A stretch of DNA of 64,000 nt from Halorubrum rubrum. Lineage in GTDB: Archaea; Halobacteriota; Halobacteria; Halobacteriales; Haloferacaceae. The position numbers and the translations under genes are program-made. Under the pieces are notes generated by a model. The model was not told the origin of the DNA, did not search any database, and saw nothing but the letters and a program-made list of their open reading frames with translations. Shown here piece after piece: positions 8,606 through 16,786 of this stretch. The stretch is taken from positions 1 through 64,000 of the forward strand of contig NZ_JANHDM010000002.1 in the NCBI RefSeq assembly GCF_024494685.1, in the 5' to 3' direction. The first letter of the stretch is position 1. The number at the start of each line of letters is the position of its first letter.

Positions 8606-10348
8606 ATGGTTAGGTCAGACGCGGACATGAAACGGCGTGACTTCCTGAAAGCGACCGGTGCCGGCGGCACGGTCGGAATTACGGCCCTCGCCGGCTGTTC
8701 CGGTGGCGGCGGTGGCGGCGGCGACGACGGTTCGGGCGACGACGGCTCCGGTGACGACGGTTCGGGCGACGACGGCTCCGGTGACGACGGTTCGGGCGAC
8801 GACGGCTCCGAGAACGGCGGCGGGAGCAACCTCCCGACGTACACATACGTTAACAACGCACAGAGCTACAACCCGCCGCGACACGACGCGATCAACCTGA
8901 TCGCGAGCCAGTTCGACGACGAACTCGGCCTCGACATCGAGGTCGACGTGCTCGAGTGGGGGACCCTGTTCAGCCGGGTCTCCGAGGAGTACGACTACAG
9001 CTTCTCGACGTGGCACACGTTCTTCGTCTCGGAGCCGGTGACCGAGCTGAACAACCTGCTCAACTCCGGCAACACCGACCCCGGACAGGGGAACTACGCG
9101 GGCTACGTGAACGAGGACCTCGACGAGCTGATGTCGAGCTACCTGGCCGAGCCGGACGCCGACACGCGGATCGACCAGTGTCACGAGATCCAGCAGACCG
9201 TGATGGACGACGTGCCGATGATGCCCGTCACGCATATGCCACAGACGGCCATCTACAACAACAACCAGGTCTCCAACTGGGAGTCCGACCTCGCGAACGG
9301 GTTCAACTCCTACTGGACGATGATCAACCTGGAGATGGAGGGCGACGAGGACACCCTCAAGGGCTACTGGCCGGAGACGCTCTCGACGATGAACGTGCTC
9401 GGGCACAACGACGAGAGCAAGCACGTCTACCAGTTCAACATGCTGTACGACTTCCTGGTCCAGTACAACGGCGACGCCGAACCGGACCCGGAGGTCAGCC
9501 TCGCGACGGACTGGGAGCGCGTCGACGAGACCACGATGGAGTACACCATCCGGACGGACCACTCGTGGCACGACGGCGAGGACGTCACGGCCGAGGACGT
9601 CGCGTTCTCGTACAACTACATCGTCGATAACGAGGTGCCGCTGTACTCCACCCAGGCCGGCTACATCGAGGGTGCGGAGGTCGTCGACGACGAGACCGTT
9701 CGGATCAACATGTCCGAGCCGCTCGGGCCGTTCAACCTCTCGGTCGCCAACCTCATCCCGATAATCCCCGAACACAAGTGGGCCGACCGGGACAACCCGA
9801 GCGAGGCCAGCATCGAGGAGCCGGTCGGCAGCGGTCCGATGATGTTCGACTACTGGGAGCAGGGCAGCGAGTTCGGCATGACGAAGTTCGACGAGCACTT
9901 CGCGCCCGTCGACTTCGATCGCCGCTTCTGGCGGGTCATCCCCGAGGCGTCGACGGTGTGGGAGAACCTCATCGACGGCGACCTCAACTACGAGCCGTTC
10001 GGCCGGATCGACCGCCAGCTCAACGAGAACCAGGACAACGAGAACATCGGGACCCAGTTCAACCCCGCGGCGACGTTCTGGCACTTCACCCCGAACGAGC
10101 GTCAGGAGGGACTCGACGACCCGCAGATGCGGAAGGCGCTCGTCGAGGCCATCCCGCGGACGCCCATCGTCGACCAGATCCTGTTCGGCTTCCCGGAGCC
10201 CGGCTTCAACGTCGTCTCGGAGGCGTTCGGTCCGCTCCACACCGAGGACGTCACCGAGTACGAGGAGAGCATCGACGCGGCCCGCAGCCGGCTCGAGGAG
10301 GCCGGCTACTCCTGGAACGACGAGGGCGCGATCCAGGCACCCGAATAG
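8606..10348 (+). CDS. Peptide/nickel-type solute-binding lipoprotein with permuted domain order
   Basis: Extracytoplasmic binding protein of ABC family 5 (DppA/OppA type), 580 residues, feeding the permease encoded next. The N-terminus carries a twin-arginine signal (KRRDFLKATG, residues 9-18) and lipobox LAGC with Cys31 as the probable lipid anchor, then a Gly/Asp/Ser linker. Segment order is unusual: the part that normally closes the protein (VDVLEWGTLFSRV, then YAGYVNEDLDELMSSYL near residue 166) comes first, and the part that normally opens it (SWHDGEDVTAEDVAFSYNYI near residue 320) comes second, with the C-terminus ending at ARSRLEEAGY. This is the pattern of a circular permutation. The substrate is likely peptides or similar, but not provable. 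An ATG at 8627 directly before the Arg pair is an alternative start. Confidence 0.88.
   Translation: MVRSDADMKRRDFLKATGAGGTVGITALAGCSGGGGGGGDDGSGDDGSGDDGSGDDGSGDDGSGDDGSENGGGSNLPTYTYVNNAQSYNPPRHDAINLIASQFDDELGLDIEVDVLEWGTLFSRVSEEYDYSFSTWHTFFVSEPVTELNNLLNSGNTDPGQGNYAGYVNEDLDELMSSYLAEPDADTRIDQCHEIQQTVMDDVPMMPVTHMPQTAIYNNNQVSNWESDLANGFNSYWTMINLEMEGDEDTLKGYWPETLSTMNVLGHNDESKHVYQFNMLYDFLVQYNGDAEPDPEVSLATDWERVDETTMEYTIRTDHSWHDGEDVTAEDVAFSYNYIVDNEVPLYSTQAGYIEGAEVVDDETVRINMSEPLGPFNLSVANLIPIIPEHKWADRDNPSEASIEEPVGSGPMMFDYWEQGSEFGMTKFDEHFAPVDFDRRFWRVIPEASTVWENLIDGDLNYEPFGRIDRQLNENQDNENIGTQFNPAATFWHFTPNERQEGLDDPQMRKALVEAIPRTPIVDQILFGFPEPGFNVVSEAFGPLHTEDVTEYEESIDAARSRLEEAGYSWNDEGAIQAPE
8721..8810 (+). repeat. 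Three 30-base tandem repeats encoding a Gly/Asp/Ser linker
   Basis: Units 8721-8750, 8751-8780 and 8781-8810 are almost identical and encode (GDDGS)6 just after the lipidated cysteine of the binding protein. The near identity, including codon choice, points to recent expansion by slippage. The encoded acidic linker probably acts as a flexible spacer from the membrane. Confidence 0.85.
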
Positions 10349-10383
10349 AGCGCACGGGCGCTTACCCCACCTCACGGCGCAAT

Positions 10384-10391
10384 CTTTAAAC
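10384..10391 (+). promoter_or_regulatory. TATA-like element before the permease genes
   Basis: The sequence ctttaaac lies about 34 bases upstream of the ATG at 10422 in the 73-base gap after the binding-protein gene, suggesting that the permease/ATPase genes can be transcribed separately from it. Confidence 0.45.
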
Positions 10392-10421
10392 GAACCACAA
10401 GGATATTAGTGACTAAGTAAC

Positions 10422-11405
10422 ATGGGAAAAGCTAGCTTCGTTGTCAGGCGCACGCTCCAACTCGTCGCGACGTTGTGGGCGGTCGGAACGGTGCTGTTCG
10501 GGCTGTTCAGGCTCATGCCCGGCGATCCGACGTCGTACGTGGTCTCCTCGCAGATGACACAGGAGGCCCGCCAACGGCTCATCGAGAGCTACGGCCTCAA
10601 CGACCCGTTGTACGTCCAGTACATCCGGTTCCTCCAGAACCTGGTCCAGCTGAACTTCGGGCAGTCGTTCCACTCGAATCAACCCGTCACCGACATCATC
10701 GCGACGTACATGCCGAACACGCTCGTGTTGATGCTGTCGGCGTTCGTCGTCGCGTACGCCATCGGGATCACGCTCGGCGTGTTGTCCGGCTGGTACCGCG
10801 GCTCCCGGTTCGAGCGGAGCACGGTCATCACGGCGTTGACGGCCCGGAGCGTGCCGACCTTCTACGTCGGGCTCATCGTGCTCTGGATCTTCGGTGCCGA
10901 ACTCGGCCTCATCCCGATGAGCGGGATGACCAGTCTGGGGACCGGCGGTCAGAGCACGGGGTTCCTCGACATGGTCCTCACCGTGGACTTCCTCAAACAC
11001 CTCATGGCGCCGGCGGCGGTGCTGGCGTTCTACTACATGGGATACCCGCTCCTGATCATGCGCTCGAGCATGCTCGAGGTGCTCTCGGAGGACTTCATCG
11101 ACGTCTGCCGCGCGAAGGGGCTCAAGGAGCGGACGATCATGTTCAAACACGCCGCCCGGAACGCCCTGCTCCCGATCGTCACGGCGGCGGCGATCGCCCT
11201 CGGCTACGCCGTGGGCGGGAGCGTCCTCATCGAGACCGTGTTCGCGTGGCCCGGGATCGGTCGGGAGATGGTCCGCGCGGTCCTCCGGCGCGACTTCCCG
11301 GTCGCACAGGGCACGTTCATCGTGCTCGCGTCGACCATCATCTTCCTGAACTTCGTGGCCGACCTCGCGTACGGCTACCTCGACCCGCGGGTGACTTACG
11401 ACTAG
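10422..11405 (+). CDS. dppB: ABC transporter permease, DppB type
   Basis: Inner-membrane subunit of a peptide/nickel-type importer, 327 residues. The first helix region (LVATLWAVGTVLFGLFRLMPGDP) and the following TQEARQRLIESYGLNDP match the DppB/OppB N-terminal signature. About six hydrophobic segments follow, and the EAA-type coupling loop appears near residue 225 as DVCRAKGLKERTIMFKHAARN. This loop docks onto the ATPase subunits encoded downstream. The next gene begins four bases after the stop, so the two are co-transcribed. The gene symbol denotes family membership; the substrate is not shown by sequence. Confidence 0.9.
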   Translation: MGKASFVVRRTLQLVATLWAVGTVLFGLFRLMPGDPTSYVVSSQMTQEARQRLIESYGLNDPLYVQYIRFLQNLVQLNFGQSFHSNQPVTDIIATYMPNTLVLMLSAFVVAYAIGITLGVLSGWYRGSRFERSTVITALTARSVPTFYVGLIVLWIFGAELGLIPMSGMTSLGTGGQSTGFLDMVLTVDFLKHLMAPAAVLAFYYMGYPLLIMRSSMLEVLSEDFIDVCRAKGLKERTIMFKHAARNALLPIVTAAAIALGYAVGGSVLIETVFAWPGIGREMVRAVLRRDFPVAQGTFIVLASTIIFLNFVADLAYGYLDPRVTYD

Positions 11406-11409
11406 ACCA

Positions 11410-12390
11410 ATGGCCCAAGAAGAACAATCAAGTCGGTCGATATACACCGACCTCGACGACGGCGGCTCCGACGAGGAGATAGACAAGTGGCAGCGGACGT
11501 TCCGCCTCTGGCGGGAGACGCTCCGGGAACACTGGGGAATGCTGACCGACGAGCTGTCGGTCAAGCTCTCGATGCTCACCGTCGCGGGGTTCATGCTGAT
11601 CGCGATCTTCGCGCCGTTCATCGCGACCCACCAGCCGCTCCAGCGGCAGTACCAGGGCGAGGCGGGGATCATCATCGAGGACTGGGCCGAACCGTCGCTT
11701 CTCGGCGCGGACACCGAGTACCTCCTCGGGACGACCGCGGAGGGATTCGACATCTTCAGCCAGCTCATCTACGGGACGCGCGCCGCGCTGCTGGTCGGGC
11801 TCGTCGCCGCGATCTTCACCGCGGGGATCGGGACGCTCGTCGGCCTCGTCGCCGGCTACTACGGCGGGAAGGTCGACGACGCGCTGATGCGGATCGTCGA
11901 CTTCCTGTACGGGATGCCGCTTCTACCGACGGTCATCGTCCTGGTCGCGGTGTTGGGACCGGACCTCTGGAACATCATCCTCGCGCTGATCGTTCTCCAG
12001 TGGCGCTCGACCGCCCGCGTCATCCGCTCGCAGTCGCTGTCGCTGCGTGAACGGCCGTTCGTGAAGGCCGCGGAGGTCGCCGGGGCGGGCGACTGGCACA
12101 TCATCAGTCGACACCTCGCGCCGAACGTCCTTCCGATGACGTTCCTCTACGGCTCCTTCGGGATCGCATGGGCCATCCTCGCCGAGGCGGGGATCTCGTT
12201 CATCGGCCTCGGCGACCCCAACACGGTCTCGTGGGGAACGATGCTGCAGGCCTCCCGTGCGTACTCCGCGCTCTCGTTCGGCGCGTGGTGGTGGTTCGTG
12301 CCGCCGGGGATCTGTATCGGTCTGCTCGTCATCAGCGGTTTCCTCATCGGCCGCGGCTACGAAGAGATCACTAACCCCAAACTACAATGA
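11410..12390 (+). CDS. dppC: ABC transporter permease, DppC type
   Basis: Second membrane subunit of the importer, 326 residues. A hydrophilic N-terminus of about 55 residues precedes the first membrane helix (SMLTVAGFMLIAIFAPFIA), then LLGTTAEGFDIFSQLIYGTR, the DppC/OppC landmark that precedes the core helices. Five further hydrophobic segments and the coupling loop FVKAAEVAGAGDWHIISRHL (about residues 217-236) follow, and the C-terminus carries the family segment GDPNTVSWGTMLQ. Its stop overlaps the start of the ATPase gene by four bases, indicating translational coupling. Confidence 0.9.
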   Translation: MAQEEQSSRSIYTDLDDGGSDEEIDKWQRTFRLWRETLREHWGMLTDELSVKLSMLTVAGFMLIAIFAPFIATHQPLQRQYQGEAGIIIEDWAEPSLLGADTEYLLGTTAEGFDIFSQLIYGTRAALLVGLVAAIFTAGIGTLVGLVAGYYGGKVDDALMRIVDFLYGMPLLPTVIVLVAVLGPDLWNIILALIVLQWRSTARVIRSQSLSLRERPFVKAAEVAGAGDWHIISRHLAPNVLPMTFLYGSFGIAWAILAEAGISFIGLGDPNTVSWGTMLQASRAYSALSFGAWWWFVPPGICIGLLVISGFLIGRGYEEITNPKLQ

Positions 12391-13427
12391 GTCAACTGGA
12401 AGTCGAAGACCTCGAAGTCTACTACGAAACCGAAGAAGGGCCGGCACAGGCCGTCGACGGCGTCTCCTTCGAACTCGAAGAGGGCGAGAACCTCGGTATC
12501 GTCGGCGAGTCCGGCTGTGGGAAGACCACGCTCGCGAAGGCGATCATCGGGATCCTCCCCGACGCCGGCTACATCAACAACGGCAGCATCAACTTCAAGG
12601 GTGACGACCTGACGGAGATGTCCGGACCGGAGCGTCGCCGCCTCAAATGGGAGGAGATCTCCATGATCGCCCAGTCGGCGATGAACTCGCTGGATCCGGT
12701 GTACACCATCCGCGAGCAGATCGTGGAGGCCATCGAGACCCACCGGCCGGGGACCGGCCGCGTCGAGTCCGACGAGATCGTCACCGAGATGTTCGAACTC
12801 GTCGGGCTCGACCCCGAGCGCGCCGACGACTACCCGCACCAGTTCTCGGGCGGAATGCGCCAGCGCGCGATGATCGCGATGGCGCTCGCGCTCGAGCCGT
12901 CGCTGATGCTGGCCGACGAGCCGACCACGGCGCTCGACGTGATCATGCAGGACCAGATCCTCAAGCGGATGGGGTCGATCCAGGAGGAGATCAACTCCTC
13001 GATGCTCGTGATCACCCACGACGTGAGCGTCGTTGCCGAGACCTGCGACCGGGTCATCGTGATGTACGCGGGGAAGATCGCCGAGGAGGGTCCCGTCGAG
13101 GAGATCTTCAACCGGCCGTATCACCCGTACACGATCGGGTTGAAACGCGCGTTCCCGAACATCCGCAAGAGCAGCCAGGACCTGCTCTCCATCGCGGGAT
13201 ACCCGCCCGAACTCGTCGACCCGCCGCAGGGCTGCCGGTTCGCCGCGCGGTGCCCGATGGCGACGGACAAGTGTCGCGAGGAGGAGCCGGAGGCACACTA
13301 CGAGAACGGCCTCCGCTCGTACTGTCACTACGCCGACGAGATCGACACCGAGCTCCGACCGTACGCCGACGACTCGGACACGTGGAGTCAGACTGCCGCG
13401 GCCACCGACGGGGGTGTCGAGGAATGA
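12387..13427 (+). CDS. dppD: ABC transporter ATP-binding protein, DppD type
   Basis: Cytoplasmic ATPase subunit, 346 residues. Walker A is GESGCGKTT near residue 37, the signature is FSGGMRQR near residue 153, Walker B is LMLADEP near residue 173, and the switch histidine is in VITHD. The C-terminal oligopeptide-type domain has the cysteine cluster GCRFAARCP...C...C (about residues 281-315), reported to hold an iron-sulfur cluster in related archaeal transporters. It starts inside the last codons of the permease gene and ends overlapping the next ATPase by four bases. It pairs with the following gene as a heterodimer. Confidence 0.92.
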   Translation: MSQLEVEDLEVYYETEEGPAQAVDGVSFELEEGENLGIVGESGCGKTTLAKAIIGILPDAGYINNGSINFKGDDLTEMSGPERRRLKWEEISMIAQSAMNSLDPVYTIREQIVEAIETHRPGTGRVESDEIVTEMFELVGLDPERADDYPHQFSGGMRQRAMIAMALALEPSLMLADEPTTALDVIMQDQILKRMGSIQEEINSSMLVITHDVSVVAETCDRVIVMYAGKIAEEGPVEEIFNRPYHPYTIGLKRAFPNIRKSSQDLLSIAGYPPELVDPPQGCRFAARCPMATDKCREEEPEAHYENGLRSYCHYADEIDTELRPYADDSDTWSQTAAATDGGVEE

Positions 13428-14518
13428 GCGGGAAGGAGGCCCTCCTCGAGGTCGACGGCCTGAAGAAGCACTTCAAGGTCAATCAGGGCTGGATCGCCAG
13501 CCTGATGGAGTCGTTCGGCAGCGGGGAGCCGGACTACGTCCACGCGGTCGACGGCGTCAGCTTCGAACTCCGCGAGGGGGAGACGCTCGGACTCGCCGGC
13601 GAGTCCGGCTGCGGGAAGACGACGACCGGGATGTCGCTGGTGAAGCTCCACGAGCCGACCGCCGGCGACATCATCTACGACGACCAGCGGCTCTCGGAGG
13701 CGACCGACGCGGAGATCAAGAAGTTCCGGCAGAACGCCCAGATGATCTTCCAGGACCCCTTCGAGAGCCTGAACCCGCGGATGACGGTGTACGACACCGT
13801 CGCCGAGCCGCTGCGCATCCACGACATCCCCAACGAGACGGCGCGGGTCCAACGCGCCCTGGAGTTCGCGGAGCTGCTCCCGGCCGAGCACTACTTCGAC
13901 CAGTACCCGCACGAGCTGTCCGGCGGACAGCGACAGCGGGTCGCGATCGCGCGGGCGCTCGTGCTCGATCCCGACTTCATCGTCGCGGACGAGCCGGTGT
14001 CGATGCTCGACGTGAGCCTCCGTGCGGGGGTGCTCTCGCTTCTCGACCGCATGACGGACGAGTTCGGCCTCTCGGTCGTCTACATCAGTCACGACCTCTC
14101 GCTGCTCCGGCACATGTGTGACCGGCTGGCGATCATGTACATGGGCAAGATCGTCGAGAAGGGGCCGACGGACCAGATCATCGAGAACCCGCAACACCCG
14201 TACACGCAGGCGCTCATCAACGCCGTCCCGGTCCCCGATCCGGGCGTGGGTCGCGACCGCGTCGAGCTACAGGGCGAGGTCGGCGACGTCATCGACATCC
14301 CGACCGGCTGTCGGTTCAAGAACCGGTGTTCCGAGTACATCGGCGACGTCTGTGACCAGGTGGTGCCGCCGTTAGAGCAGAAGACGGAGTTCGAACAGGA
14401 CGTCGCCTGTCACCTCTACGAGAGCGCGGCGGGGTACGATCCCTACGAGGAGATGAGCGGGAGTCCGAGCGCCGCCGAGACGGGCGACGGGGCCGAGTCG
14501 ACGCCCGCCGACGACTAG
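13424..14518 (+). CDS. dppF: ABC transporter ATP-binding protein, DppF type
   Basis: Second ATPase of the importer, 364 residues from the ATG at 13424, which overlaps the dppD stop as ATGA. Walker A is GESGCGKTT, the signature LSGGQRQRV, Walker B FIVADEP. The C-terminal domain carries [12 protein letters not shown], then Cys at GDVCD and ACHLYE. Family-specific text [15 protein letters not shown]-like sequence appears as [16 protein letters not shown] in the Q-loop region. The gene closes the plus-strand operon and its stop overlaps the stop of the convergent TldD-like gene. A disordered Ser/Ala/Glu-rich tail follows residue 335. Confidence 0.92.
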   Translation: MSGKEALLEVDGLKKHFKVNQGWIASLMESFGSGEPDYVHAVDGVSFELREGETLGLAGESGCGKTTTGMSLVKLHEPTAGDIIYDDQRLSEATDAEIKKFRQNAQMIFQDPFESLNPRMTVYDTVAEPLRIHDIPNETARVQRALEFAELLPAEHYFDQYPHELSGGQRQRVAIARALVLDPDFIVADEPVSMLDVSLRAGVLSLLDRMTDEFGLSVVYISHDLSLLRHMCDRLAIMYMGKIVEKGPTDQIIENPQHPYTQALINAVPVPDPGVGRDRVELQGEVGDVIDIPTGCRFKNRCSEYIGDVCDQVVPPLEQKTEFEQDVACHLYESAAGYDPYEEMSGSPSAAETGDGAESTPADD

Positions 14519-15975
14519 TTCCCGTCCGTCAGCGGCGCTTCGAGCCGGATCCCCGGCGCGGTCACCGCGAACGGGATCTGGGATTTGTGTTTCTCACAGA
14601 CGCCGGTCACCGTCCCGCGAGCGTCGCCGATACGCGAGACGCTCCGGAGCACGTCCGGCGTGTACTCCAGAGCGACCCCGTCGACGCGACCGGCGCGCGC
14701 GCCGTCCTCGAGCCGGTACCCCTCGGCGATCGAGAGCTCCGCGGAGCCGCAGTCCGGTCGCTCCTCGGTCATGTCGTCGATGTCCTTCGCGTAGAGGGCG
14801 CTCGCCGGGAACACGCCCTGCCGCTGAACTCGCTCGAACTCGTCGCGGAGCCACGGCTGTTTGAATCGCTCGACGTACACGTCGGCGTCCTCGCGGAGCG
14901 CGGCGGCGTCGGCGTCGCCGGCGGCCACCTCCAGGTGGCGGGCGTGGATCCGCGGCGGCTCCGTGAACCCGAGGCTCGGGACGCTGTTTCCGGCCGGGTA
15001 GACGTCCTCCTCCGCGGCGGTGGTGGTGTTGTGGAGCAGTCGCTCGATTCGTCCGTTCGAGACCAGCCGCGTGGGCGTGGTCGGTTTGACCTCGGCGTCG
15101 TACGCGCGGGCGGCCCAGGAGCCGGCGTGGACCGTGTCCTCGATCGCGAGGTCAGCCGGCCCGATCCGGTCGCCGACGTCGTAGGGGCTCAATCCCATGT
15201 AGCCGGTGTCGGCCTCGAGGTAGTGTGAGACGAAGTGGAACAGCTGCCCGGACGCCTCCGGGCTCAACGCGACGGTCGTCTCTCCGGTCGACGCCTCGAC
15301 CGAGTCGGCGTTCGCGAGCGCCCGAGCGTCGGCGGCGGCGGCCTCGAAGTCGTCTCCGATCTCCTCGAGGAACGCGGCGCCCTCCGTCGACCCGGCGTGG
15401 CGACTCACCTTCGGCCCGTCGGCGAGCGTGAGGCTGAAGTTCACTCTCGCCCGGTCGAGCGTCGTGCGGACGACGCTGCCGGTCGTCGTCCCGACCGCCT
15501 CCTCGACGTGTGCGTCCACGTAGTTCGCCCACCGACGGTCGAGGTCGAGGTCGTCGGCCGCCGCGAACCCCTCCTCGACGGCGGCGACCTTCTCGTCGAG
15601 GTCGCGCTCGTGTATCCCCTCGCTCGCCCAGCCGCCGTGGGTTCCCCGGTGGGTGGTGTAGGCGTCGAACCGCCCCGGCTCGTCCTGCGCGAGCACCTCG
15701 CCGCTCCGGATCGCGCGGTCGGCAACGTCGCGCAGGCTCTCCTCGTCGAGCGAGTTCGTGTAGCGGTAGTCGGCGGCCCCGTCGGCGAAGACCCGCAGCC
15801 ACACGCCCGTCTCCGTGAACTCCGTTCGGTTTCGGGGGCCCTCGTCGGTGACGACGATGTCCGTCTTCTCCTGGTAGACGCCGCCGACCTCCGCGTACGA
15901 CACCGCGTCGTCGGCCTCGAGGCTGTCGAGCAGCCAGTCCATCGCGTCCAACGCCTCCTCGCGTTCGTCGCTCAT
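14515..15975 (-). CDS. TldD/PmbA-family protein with altered metal-binding motif
   Basis: A member of the TldD/TldE (PmbA) family, 486 residues from the ATG at 15975. In bacteria and some archaea TldD and TldE together form a metalloprotease that processes modified peptides. The family fold is visible in YRYTNSLDEESLRDVADRA near residue 80 and RLVSNGRIERLLHNTTTA in the C-terminal half. At the place where active TldD has HExxxH, this protein reads FHFVSH followed by YLEAD, so the first His is Phe and the Glu is His. Metal chemistry is therefore doubtful, and it may be a TldE-like partner or a diverged enzyme. No second family member lies beside it. A GTG/ATG nine codons upstream is possible. 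Confidence 0.78.
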   Translation of the reverse strand: MSDEREEALDAMDWLLDSLEADDAVSYAEVGGVYQEKTDIVVTDEGPRNRTEFTETGVWLRVFADGAADYRYTNSLDEESLRDVADRAIRSGEVLAQDEPGRFDAYTTHRGTHGGWASEGIHERDLDEKVAAVEEGFAAADDLDLDRRWANYVDAHVEEAVGTTTGSVVRTTLDRARVNFSLTLADGPKVSRHAGSTEGAAFLEEIGDDFEAAAADARALANADSVEASTGETTVALSPEASGQLFHFVSHYLEADTGYMGLSPYDVGDRIGPADLAIEDTVHAGSWAARAYDAEVKPTTPTRLVSNGRIERLLHNTTTAAEEDVYPAGNSVPSLGFTEPPRIHARHLEVAAGDADAAALREDADVYVERFKQPWLRDEFERVQRQGVFPASALYAKDIDDMTEERPDCGSAELSIAEGYRLEDGARAGRVDGVALEYTPDVLRSVSRIGDARGTVTGVCEKHKSQIPFAVTAPGIRLEAPLTDGN

Positions 15976-16062
15976 GAACGTGTGATCTCCGCTCTCACAC
16001 ATGAAACCCTTGACTTCCGGGGACGGCGGTCGACAGTGCGGTGACTCGACACGCCGCGTACG

Positions 16063-16305
16063 TTAGCGCTTGTCCTCGCGGCGCTGCTCCTCGGCTTCCG
16101 CCTCGTACCGTCTCGCCACCCGCTTCTCCTGGAGCTTCTTTTTGTATTCCCAGTAGCCGGCACCGAGGATGAGGACGGCGAGCACCGTGCCCTGAAACAG
16201 CGAGCCGTCGAGCGCGAGGTAGACGAACGCGCCGACCGCGAAAAACAGCGAGAGCCCGAGCGTCGCCCTCGCCCACCGCTGTTTCGGCGCGCGAGGGAGG
16301 TTCAT
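16063..16305 (-). CDS. Small two-helix membrane protein
   Basis: A hypothetical 80-residue protein. Two hydrophobic segments (about residues 15-31 and 36-48) are followed by a highly charged C-terminal helix, WEYKKKLQEKRVARRYEAEA to the end. This layout suggests an integral membrane hairpin with a cytoplasmic basic/acidic tail. No family was recognised. It sits between the TldD-like gene and glutaredoxin on the same strand, with small gaps, and may be transcribed with either. Haloarchaeal genomes contain many such short conserved membrane proteins of unknown role. Confidence 0.65.
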   Translation of the reverse strand: MNLPRAPKQRWARATLGLSLFFAVGAFVYLALDGSLFQGTVLAVLILGAGYWEYKKKLQEKRVARRYEAEAEEQRREDKR

Positions 16306-16374
16306 GCCCGTGGATTCGTCTCAATACGTATCAACGTTGGCCTTCGGACCGCCGCGATCGACCGGTCGCCGGGT

Positions 16375-16629
16375 CTAGCTCGCGCCGCCGTACGTCTCCT
16401 CGAGGTACGCGACGATGTCGTCGCTCTCGGGCATCGCGTCGATCCCGTTCGCCTCGTCGACGAGGACGGGGACGCCCGTCTGGCCGCTCACCTCCTCGAC
16501 TTCGGTTCGCTCCCCGTGCGGGCGCGGGACCATGATCGACTCGTACTCCAAGTCGAGCTCGGCGAGCTTCTCTTTGACCTTCGCACAGTACGGGCACCCC
16601 TCCAGTTCGTAGAGTTTCAGGTCCGTCAT
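16375..16629 (-). CDS. Glutaredoxin-like protein
   Basis: An 84-residue thioredoxin-fold protein. The redox motif CPYC follows LKLYELEGC at residues 11-14, and the cis-proline loop TGVPVLVDEANG lies near residue 50, with a final helix ESDDIVAYLEETY. These are the hallmarks of glutaredoxin/NrdH-type dithiol oxidoreductases that reduce protein disulfides or mixed disulfides in the cytoplasm. The frame is open further upstream, but the ATG at 16629 gives the normal family N-terminus (MTDLKLYE). In haloarchaea the electron donor could be gamma-glutamylcysteine-based rather than glutathione; that is inference. Confidence 0.9.
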   Translation of the reverse strand: MTDLKLYELEGCPYCAKVKEKLAELDLEYESIMVPRPHGERTEVEEVSGQTGVPVLVDEANGIDAMPESDDIVAYLEETYGGAS

Positions 16630-16786
16630 CGTCCGAGAACACGGGCCCGGGAGGTAAAGAACCTCCGCGGTCGGTGTACCCGGCGCGCACGGACGCTGGT
16701 GACGTGGCGGGACGACGGTGGCGACGGCGGTGGAGGCGCGACGACGGCGCGGCGACGACCGCGCGGCGACGACCGCGATCACCGCC

